Assembly (NCBI RefSeq): GCF_040954645.1
Contig: NC_092807.1
Span: 5,167,187-5,231,186, forward strand
Length of the DNA: 64,000 nucleotides
DNA from: Diabrotica undecimpunctata
Lineage: Eukaryota; Arthropoda; Insecta; Coleoptera; Chrysomelidae
Direction of reading: 5' to 3'
Shown: piece after piece, positions 56,756 through 64,000 of the stretch
How the letters are laid out: every line of letters begins with the position of its first letter
Numbering within the stretch: position 1 is the first letter of the stretch
Notes under the pieces: generated by a model
What the model was told of the DNA's origin: nothing
Database searches by the model: none
What the model saw: the letters and a program-made list of their open reading frames with translations, nothing else
Made by a program: the position numbers and the translations under genes

Positions 56756-57237
56756 TAAAAGATTAAGTTATAAGTTGGTAAGTTGAATGAACTATTGGTC
56801 TATATTGACTATAATAGTAAAATGAAATTGTTGTATGTGGCTCTGTTAAATTTGAGTAAAGAGAATGAAAATTAAGGTGTTATGAGAAAATTGTGATAAA
56901 CGGATAGACTACGAAAGGCTGAGGTCCCCAGAGAACCGAAGCCAAACCCTGAGGGAATTGTGTAGAGAAGTAAAATAAGAATTTAATAATATGGAATGGG
57001 TGGTGGATGAAGGATGATCTGATCTGAATTTGAAAGTGTCGAAATAGAAGCATGGAACGTATTGGTTATAGTGATTAAGACATGAAGTTTGGGTTGAAAA
57101 GAAAAGAGTGGGATAGGTAGAAAGTAAGATGTATTGGAAGAAAGGTTTTTAGAGTGAACTAAGGGAGATGAGTATTAGGTGAACTAATAATTAATATGAA
57201 ATTTAATTGTAGAAGTAAATTGGGGATGTAAGTTAGG

Positions 57238-58050
57238 AGAATAGTTGGCGATGGAGAGGGAGAAAATCTCGATTGAATGAAACATGACGGTTAACGCAAT
57301 TTGGGCTTTTTTGTTTTTCTTTAAGAATTTCAAGATCTTCGTATAAATCTAATTTGAGGAAATTTTTTTTTGGGAGATATTGTGGATAAGTGAAACGTCT
57401 TCTGGGATATTGAGGGTGTGGTTGTGTTCTTTGAGATGTTGAGAGAAAGTGGAAGTATTTTCTCTTTTTATGTGCTCTAGAGAGCGTGAAGAAAGAGATC
57501 TGCATGTTCTACCTATGTAGGTGGCATTGCAATCTGAACATTTAAGTCTATATACTCCACTCCGGTTCATATAGTTGATAGGATCTTTGGAATTAGAAAT
57601 GTGTTGTCCCAAGTTGTTGGGTACTTTGAAAGAAACATGGGTGTTTTCAACCGAACGTTGGATTAGATTTCGAATATCTCCAGAAAGACTTTCATGGTAG
57701 AAAGGGAGTGAAACATAGTTGGGTTTGGTGGTAAGGTCCCTGGGGAACGCAGTCTCCCGCAGGGTCTTAAGGCGTTTTTTGTGGATGAGTTTGTTGATGA
57801 TGTTGTGATCATATCCGTTGTTGACTGCTATTTGTCTGAGTATATTTAGTTCTTTTTTGTAGTTTGAATCTGACAGTGGAATGCTTTCTAGACGATGGAT
57901 GCAACTATGAAAAGCTGCGTATTTATGTGACATGGGATGGTTGGATGAAAATGGAATTAAGTGGTCAGTCTGTGTGGGTTTCCTATAGATACTGAAGTCG
58001 AAGTGGTCATTTAATCTGGTAATGGTTAGATAAAGAAAATTAATTGACAT
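57238..58050 (-). pseudogene. Penelope-like GIY-YIG endonuclease end
   Basis: From the ATG at 58048-58050: FLYLTITRLNDHFDF and IYRKPTQTDHLI (end of the Penelope RT), a linker with HKYAAFHSCIHRLESIPL, then GVYRLKCSDCNATYIGRT and RSLSSRSLEHI (57490-57560), the GIY-YIG catalytic block with the Cys pair typical of Penelope-like elements. The frame shifts once, at an A9-type run near 57361-57371, then continues FLKLDLYEDLEILKEKQK to the stop near 57233. Otherwise open, so the lesion could be a sequencing error. RT motifs are absent because of 5' truncation. Confidence 0.85.
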
Positions 58051-60150
58051 GGATCTTACACGTTGTTAATTTCTGCAAAAACCAAAATACCTTCAAAAAA
58101 ACCATATACAAAAATAATATAAAACCTTGGATTAATGGGGAATTAATATATCTGATCCAGTATAAAAGAAAATTGTGGAACAAATATAGACGTACAAATC
58201 GCATGGAGGATTTACTAATTCATCGAGACTTTGCCTAAGATTTAAAGAAATCTCTACACGAAGCTCGTGTTGCCTACGAAGAGAGTATAGCCATTAGTAA
58301 TAATTGTAAAAAATTGTACAAGTATATTAGATCTTCGTTGACAACAAAAGTTTCTATACCTTTACTGGAAAATGATAATGGGGATATATCCCAAAGCAAC
58401 TATGAGAATGCCGAAGTCCTCGCCAGTACTTTCTCTAAGGTTTTCTCTGTCGAACCCACTAATCATGAGTTGCCTAATATTACGTCACGAGTTTCTTCTT
58501 CCCTTGAAAATATAATCATTACTCCTGAAAAAGTTAAACATCATCTTCAAAGCCTAAAAAATAATTCGTCTCCTGGTCTCGACTTAATATCTTCTTTATT
58601 TTTAAAAAATGTTTTGATGCTTTAGCTTACCCACTATATGTGATTATGTCCTCATCATTCATCACACATATTTTGAATCCTAAATGAAAAACTGCACGTG
58701 TAACACCGATTTTTAAAAAAGGGAACAAATTGAATCCTAATAACTATCGTCCTATCAGCTTAACACCTATATTATCTAAGATAATGGAATCTATTATTGC
58801 CGAGACAATTTTTGATTTTCTGCAAAATGAACTGGTTATACCAGAACAGTAGCATGGTTTTGTCAAAGGACGTTCTACAATGACAAATCTTCTCTGGTGT
58901 GTCAATGAATGGTCAAAAGCATTAGACAGAAAAGCCCCAGTAGACATTATTTACCTGGGTTTTGCTAAAGCTTTTGATCGAGTTCCAAAGCGAAGACTAT
59001 TACATAAATTGGAACACCTTGGTATCCGTGGTCAATTACGGAGATGATTCGACGCGTATTTAACAGATAGAAAGTTTTGTGTTAGAGTTCGGGACTCTTT
59101 CTCAGTTGAGAGAACGGTTTTAAGTGGGGTACCACAAGAATCAGTTTTGGGTCCACTTTTATTCATAGCATACTCAAGTGATCTACAATTTCACATTAAA
59201 TGCAGCAAAGCTTTCTATGCAGATGACACGAAGCTGTTTTCCGATCCCTCCGTAAATTTACAGTTACTACAAGATGACCTTGATTGCATATCGGAATGGT
59301 GCTCTACTTGGATGCTGCCTCTTAATGTGAACAAATGTGTAGTTCTTCACATGGGTAAAAATAATCCGTGTCTTTCTTACTTTATTAATGGGCGCGTGTT
59401 AATAAGAGTGAAATCACATAATGATCTAGGTGTTATAATTAATAACAATCTAAGTTGGTCGGAACATATTTTGCATATTTCTAAAAAAGCTAACAGTTCA
59501 TCTGTATAGATCAGATCCAGAACTGTATATTCGTCCAGTTCTGGAATATTACGGAAGTGTTTGGTGTCCGGTATTAGTGCGCGATCGTAATATTCTCGAA
59601 AACGTACAGCGGCAGTGCACTAGGATGTCTTTTGGTCGCTCAAGACCTACGTATACAGAAAGACTGAATATGGCCAATCTCACTACATTTGAACAACGTC
59701 GACTTCAAGGAGATTTAATTATTACGTTTCGAATAGTAAAATATAACTTTGGAAATGTGAGGGATATGTTTATACTAAACAATGACAATCGTCTTCGTGG
59801 CCACAAACTTAAGTTTAAAAAGGAAACTTTTTTAACAACAACTAGACAATTTTTTCTCTGTAATCGAGTGTTCTCGATATGGAATAGCCTTTCTGCTGAG
59901 ATCATAGATGCTCCATCTGTCAATATTTTCAAAAATAAACTGGATGGCCATCTGCTGCATAGTTGAACATTTAATTTGTCCTAATCACATTCTATTACCT
60001 ATATTTTTTATATTTATTTAGTTAGTTAGTGCTTAATACGTAACTATTGTAATGTAACCATTTAATTGCATACTATATAACATTGTATTCACATGGGCAT
60101 ATGGGTTTTGCGACCCCTGCTCAAATTTATTGTAAAATAAATAAATAAAA

Positions 60151-61435
60151 AATAATTTTAATTTATTTTATATGTCAGTTTATCTGTTCAGATTTCTTTC
60201 CTAGATGTCTAAACTAACATAAAACTTTAAATTATTTTGTATTAAATTCTACCTTAAAAATATTATTGAAATTAATTATTAATTATATTAATATTTAATT
60301 GATACATTATTATTAATTAAACGTATTGTTTCAATAACAAAATATTATTGAAATGTCAAATGGTGATAGTTCAGATTTCTTTCCTAGATGGCGTCGTTAG
60401 TTTACTGGACAAACTATGTGACTTGTCTTCATAGCCTTTTATATAGATAGATTTTGTGGAAGATTTGAAAACAAAAGTTTTCAGTGTTTTATTGTTATAT
60501 AATATATAATGTTGTTTACAAAGAAAAATTTTCAACACTGATACATCATTTTTTGCCTGGTGCATCGCTAGCAATCCTAATAGAAAGTTCTTTTAGATGG
60601 AGAAAACTTCATAGTAGTTACAAATTCGCCAAAAATTGTTGTTCTTGTTGTTACGTAAATGCTTATCTTTCGGTTTTATGAATTGGTTTTGTTAATGCTT
60701 AATTTTACTTTTTACCTATTCATTCCGTCCTGGAACAGACCCTAATGCTAGTAATTTTAATAATAAATAATATCAATTTTCATCGCTAATTCGTTTTTCG
60801 TCAAATAGCTGTTTGTCTTTTTTTTTATACAAGTTACCTTTCCAGCTTCGGCTTAATTTAAAAGCCATTTTTCAACTTCCTGCACTAACCACATCTCCGT
60901 ACTTAGCATACGAGTTAATTGTCCATAAATTACCGATGCGCGAGTAGAAACCATTTTAAAAATTATTTATAGGCCGAAGGAAAAAAATAAATAATAAGAA
61001 TACCGACTATTAACAAGTGCATAAGTATAAAACCGACCTGCTCGAACATGGATGTAGTTTGTGAGCGAACATGCATTGTTGAGAGTTTGTTGGTACTATC
61101 GTAAATTATGCAAGAACCGCGAAAGCTCTTGCAGGGGGATTCGTTTACATCTGAGTAACATTGGTTGGATTACTGATATATAGAGTATTCAAATATGGTA
61201 ATTATAAAGAACAGCATAATTTTCAACTCATTTTCTATAAAATTTATTCAATGAAGCTATTGTTCTACTAATTGGTTTCAAAATTAATTTTGCAATCGTT
61301 CATTCTTCACAAAATAAGCGAAATTTTGACATAAGTATTCATTCTACCAAAAAAATCGGTATTGAGGATCCAAATAAAGAGGTATTGAGGAAAACTGAAA
61401 AATAGAAATATACAGTTGCGTCCATGGTTCTTTGT
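60151..61435. other. AT-rich intergenic with a 22-bp direct repeat
   Basis: GTTCAGATTTCTTTCCTAGATG occurs perfectly at 60186-60207 and 60369-60390. The 161 bp between them is nearly pure AT. No gene is recognised in the rest. Confidence 0.55.
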
Positions 61436-61439
61436 ATGT

Positions 61440-62075
61440 GATTCCAACCATCAGTATCTACAGATATCAGGTTCTACAGTATTCACTGCCTTCCGTCGCT
61501 CAGCCTTTTCTATCTCTCTTTGTTGTCCCATTCTCCATCGTTTAGTCCTCTCTTACTCATGGCGTCGTCTACTTTGTCCCTCCAGGATCTTCGGTGTCGT
61601 CCCCTTTTCCTCCTTTCTTTGGGGCTCCTTTCGGTTATTCTCTTAATTCACTTGCTGTCGCTAGTTCTTCTTACATGTCCATACACTTTAATCTTTTTTG
61701 TTCTATATATGCTAGTCGAAGAACTTGCGAGATTGGTATGGTGTTAATACAAGCATGCTATTTAGGGTGGCAGTGAATAAAATTTAGATAGCTATGATGG
61801 TAACCAACGTTCTGAAAGGACATGGTACATGAAGAAGAAGAAGAATATGTTAGTATGTCTGTTTCTATTGATGTTTTTTGCTTTATTTCGTCATTACTTC
61901 TCCTATCTATTCTTGTTACTCTGCAGCATCTTCGCAGGCATTCCATCTCTGTTGCTACTATCTTACTGCTGTGTTTCTTGTTTATAATCCAATTTTCAGC
62001 CCCATTTCTCATAATACTTCGCACTAATGTTTTATAAATCTGTGTTTTTGTCTTCATATTTAGGTGTCTATCCCA
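61440..62075 (-). mobile_element. LINE 3' end interrupted by a shorter LINE tail
   Basis: Minus strand, 61860-62057: KTKTQIYKTLVRSIMRNGAE, then ATEMECLRRCCRVTRIDRR and IKQKTSIETDILTY. The frame resumes at 61440-61715 with VYGHVR, the GRP-type basic block and DEVDDAMSKRGLNDGEWDN, as in the 44931-45053 insert. Related to the LINE at 14.3-15.8 kb. Interrupted by the insert at 61717-61844. Confidence 0.78.
61717..61844 (+). mobile_element. 128-bp LINE tail insertion, (GAA)n, 10-bp TSD
   Basis: Plus-strand frame KNLRDWYGVNTSMLFRVAVN, then IAMMVTNVLKGHGT and a (GAA)n tail. It is colinear with the end of the 38.7-39.3 kb copy (NLRKWYNTTTTELFRAAIN). The duplication ATATGCTAGT/ATATGTTAGT (one mismatch) is at 61707-61716 and 61845-61854. 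Confidence 0.85.
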
Positions 62076-63160
62076 CCAAAAATAGAAGAAAATGACATAC
62101 TATATTGTTTCTAAATTCTAGTGGTAAGTATAGTGATGAAATAATAACAATAATACTCAAAGTTTTTCTTAATGAGAAAATGAAAAACATAATATTACCT
62201 CACAGTGTAATCAAGAATCCATACTCATAATATCGACTTCTGTCCGTATGTTTATTTGGATTGTATATAATGACTGATAGTATGGCATAATTAGATCTAA
62301 ACCAAAGTAAAAGTTATTCTTCAACACCAAATTGTTCTAAATGGTCCGCATATAGTTCAGTGAAAAGTTACACTATTTCGAGCATTGGGTTTGGGGGGAG
62401 TGGGGGGAGAAGTCGGTAAATTAGTAGTTTTTTTTAAATTTTTCGCAAATATTTCGAAAATTATGCGCTTTAGCGCGAAGAAGATTCTATGCAAAAATGT
62501 TCTACGTATAAAAGTGGAGCTTTCCCATATTTTTGGGCAAATTATAATATCATTACTGGAGAAACTATTTTTTTAGCAGGCTTGTATTTTGTAAATGTAA
62601 TTTGCTGTTTCAGTGGCTAGTAGTATGTTAGTGATAAGCCCTTGAATTAACGTTAACCTCACCACCTTCGCAAGGGGCGTTACTTTGTAAGAAAAAAGAG
62701 GCTTCCACAGACCTAGGACATATAAACCTATGGTACGGAGAAACCCACTCTGAACTTTTTATGGACAATATCGCATTAATATCTTTCCAACAGTAAATTC
62801 CAACAAAATAATTTAAAATACTCAAAATATTTCTTGCATAATAATGATGACTGTTTCGAGTAAACTTATTCATCAGTTCAAGTAAACTTTTTCAGTCCTC
62901 TTCAAATACAAAATCCTCTTCTATTCTACATCTTCCTCTATGAACGTTGTGTCCCTGGTATCATATTCTAGGACTGAGCAATTGCTGCATATGCTTGAGC
63001 AGTTTAGACCACACTTTCTACACTCACAGTTACGGATGCATTAGTCTTTGCAAGTACACACTATGAGGAAAAGTTTTTCCTCGGGAGTTGCAGCATGTAC
63101 TGTTGTAATTAATATCAGGTGTTCGTTAATCTTCTTCTAACCCCACTCGAGCGGATTCTT
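62076..63160. other. No gene; G-rich block and structured repeat
   Basis: 62390-62420 is strongly G-rich (GGGTTTGGGGGGAGTGGGGGGAG) and could form a G-quadruplex. The following 190 bp (TTTTTCGCAAATATTTCGAAAATTATGCG...) has the look of a conserved dispersed repeat, but no second copy is in this window. Confidence 0.4.
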
Positions 63161-63164
63161 CTAC

Positions 63165-63960
63165 TTATTCAGCCACTGCTGTACCTGGTAGTAGGTTCTG
63201 AATGAATTCTGGCTGAATACTCTCGAAGTGGGAGGTAGTGGGGCTAACATGTGAAAAGAATATATATTCTGCTTTGCAATAGCCTACTGCACTGGGGTCG
63301 TTAAAGACTAGAGGTTTTCTACGAAGAGCGTCGTTGACTTGCACTTTTCTAGACGGTGTAATTTTTCCCTTCTTGTAGAAAGCTGATACCGTGTCACATC
63401 CTGTAAAGCCGTATTTTGCAAGGAGTACATCCTTCATATTCCCAATTCCTCCTTAAATTCAGCAATAGTGTAGACTTTTTGCTGCTGTTTGTGTTTTATT
63501 GGTACCACAATTTTTAATTTTTTCTTTGATGGTGCGTGGATAAAACTCGTAGGTCCGTGTCATCACCAATAACACAAGATTCGACGTCTTTCTTAGCTTC
63601 ATAAATAACTGTTTAAACTATTAATAAGTCAGCGTCCGCCGATGCTTGATGAACTGTGCAACCACATCCATTTTGACCCAAGGCCCCATTTTGTAGTTAG
63701 CGTTAGCTAAAAATATACTCTGGTTTATATTTACATGGGTTGAGTCTTCAACTTTTACTTCAATGCTAGAATGTTCTGCACCTACGCAGAATACGTTCTT
63801 CTTCATCTTTTTTTATTTCCTTGCTGGTATCCATCAAATACAACAGTCGCTGTTCTGTAATGAGTAAATACGTAGTCTCTGTATTGCTCGTAAATCTGTT
63901 TGAAGTTAGCTGGGAGTAGCTATCAATGATGTATGACATTTTACTTGAATATTAAGTACA
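63165..63960 (-). pseudogene. 'FTGCDT' family gene (PIN/FEN-like?), broken
   Basis: Minus strand, at least three frames. Near 63930 is MSYIIDSYSQLTSNRF; near 63840-63890, YEQYRDYVFTHYRTATVVFD then GYQQGN; 63621-63806, VNINQSIFLANANYKM; near 63560-63650, HQASADADLLIV and ESCVIGDDTDL; 63165-63437, YGFTGCDTVSAFYKKGKI. The order VFDGY, FLsN..NK, DAD.LIV, GDDTDL, FTGCDT..F..GK is one I recall from uncharacterised multi-copy proteins in insects and cnidarians. The spaced Asp residues resemble a PIN/FEN-like nuclease, which is inference. The start is near the window edge and may be truncated. Stops and shifts make it a pseudogene. Confidence 0.6.
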
Positions 63961-64000
63961 TGATGATTCTTTTGTGTATTGAATCAAAACAGTAACCATT

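Larger units (their letters stand above)
55607..58053 (-). mobile_element. Penelope-like element, 5' truncated, 11-bp TSD
   Basis: 2,447 bp on the minus strand, flanked by the perfect 11-bp duplication TCTTACACGTT (55596-55606 and 58054-58064). Removing it joins the LINE linker in frame (FLHVVNFC). The 5' end lies in the last RT segment; the endonuclease gene occupies 57238-58050; a long UTR of about 1.6 kb follows with diverged tandem repeats (56314, 56497 and 56713), and the 3' end carries a hammerhead-core-like hairpin (55719-55752). The same 3' end occurs at 37.9-38.1 kb. Confidence 0.92.
54900..60150 (+). mobile_element. CR1/Jockey-like LINE, nearly full ORF2, twice interrupted
   Basis: Plus strand. 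Endonuclease, 54910-55440: DPDSLYNIDNYFLYRYDRRN, VIGDFNFRDISW (GDFN catalytic block near 55080) and VGNSDHAVITF. Linker: FGDIRNPVVFWDKFLH continues at 58065 as VVNFCKNQNTFKKTI and IKPWINGELI. RT: NYRPISLTPILSKIMES (58740), motif A region LGFAKAFDRVPKRRLL (58950; the usual Asp before F is Gly), LSGVPQESVLGPLLF (59125), FYADDTKLF (59213), KSHNDLGVIINNNLSWSEHI. C-terminal 59577-59966: LENVQRQCTRMSFGRSRPTY. The 3' UTR ends in AAATAAATAAATAAAA (60135-60150). A few stops and frameshifts. Insertions at 55243-55351 and 55607-58053. Confidence 0.87.

Overview
This window looks like a piece of an arthropod, probably insect, nuclear genome. It is AT-rich and built almost entirely of layered transposable elements. 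I recognise no host gene with confidence. The insect reading rests on the element types: many non-LTR retrotransposons (RTE-like, Jockey/CR1-like, and I/R1-like with RNase H), Penelope-like elements with GIY-YIG endonucleases, hAT, pogo and IS630/Tc1 DNA transposons, a family of insect transposon-like proteins with a 'DGCAGQNKN' motif (DUF7869 as I recall it), and an insect-retrovirus-type env remnant. Almost every coding stretch is broken.

Layout. 0.3-6 kb: an inverted-repeat MITE, a broken IS630-like transposase, and LINE fragments. 6-9.4 kb: a Jockey-type LINE carrying two later insertions, then a related LINE tail. 10.4-10.8 kb: a hammerhead-ribozyme-like sequence split by a LINE tail. 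12.2-16.1 kb: a Tc1 fragment, a LINE fragment, and an I/R1-like RNase H LINE interrupted by a LINE with a long open reverse transcriptase. 16.7-22.1 kb: a LINE RT fragment, a pogo-like element that has lost its first catalytic Asp, and a complete hAT element (2,659 bp, 8-bp target duplication). 23.2-30 kb: a Penelope-like fragment and several LINE RTs on both strands. 30-31.6, 41.2-41.6 and 46.6-48.3 kb: three copies of one long repeat, two of which carry the same nested hAT-like element. 34.9-37.4 kb: a nearly intact 2.57-kb transposon with 32-bp inverted repeats, an AAAT duplication and a DUF7869-type protein. 38-40.7 kb: a three-level LINE nest and an internally deleted LINE. 43.5-44.8 and 48.4-49.3 kb: two more decayed DUF7869-type genes. 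51.6-54.4 kb: a gag-pol-less env remnant between LTR-like direct repeats, with a tRNA-Lys-like fragment. 54.9-60.2 kb: a CR1/Jockey-like LINE split by a 2.45-kb Penelope-like element. 61.4-63.96 kb: a LINE tail and a broken gene of the 'FTGCDT' family.

The elements do not work together. They record successive insertions, and many junctions can be resolved to the base because 8-15-bp target duplications flank them. The best candidates for something new are the 34.9-37.4 kb DUF7869/Sola-like transposon, the split hammerhead at 10.42-10.78 kb, and the set of very short (109-128 bp) LINE 3'-end insertions with clean target duplications.
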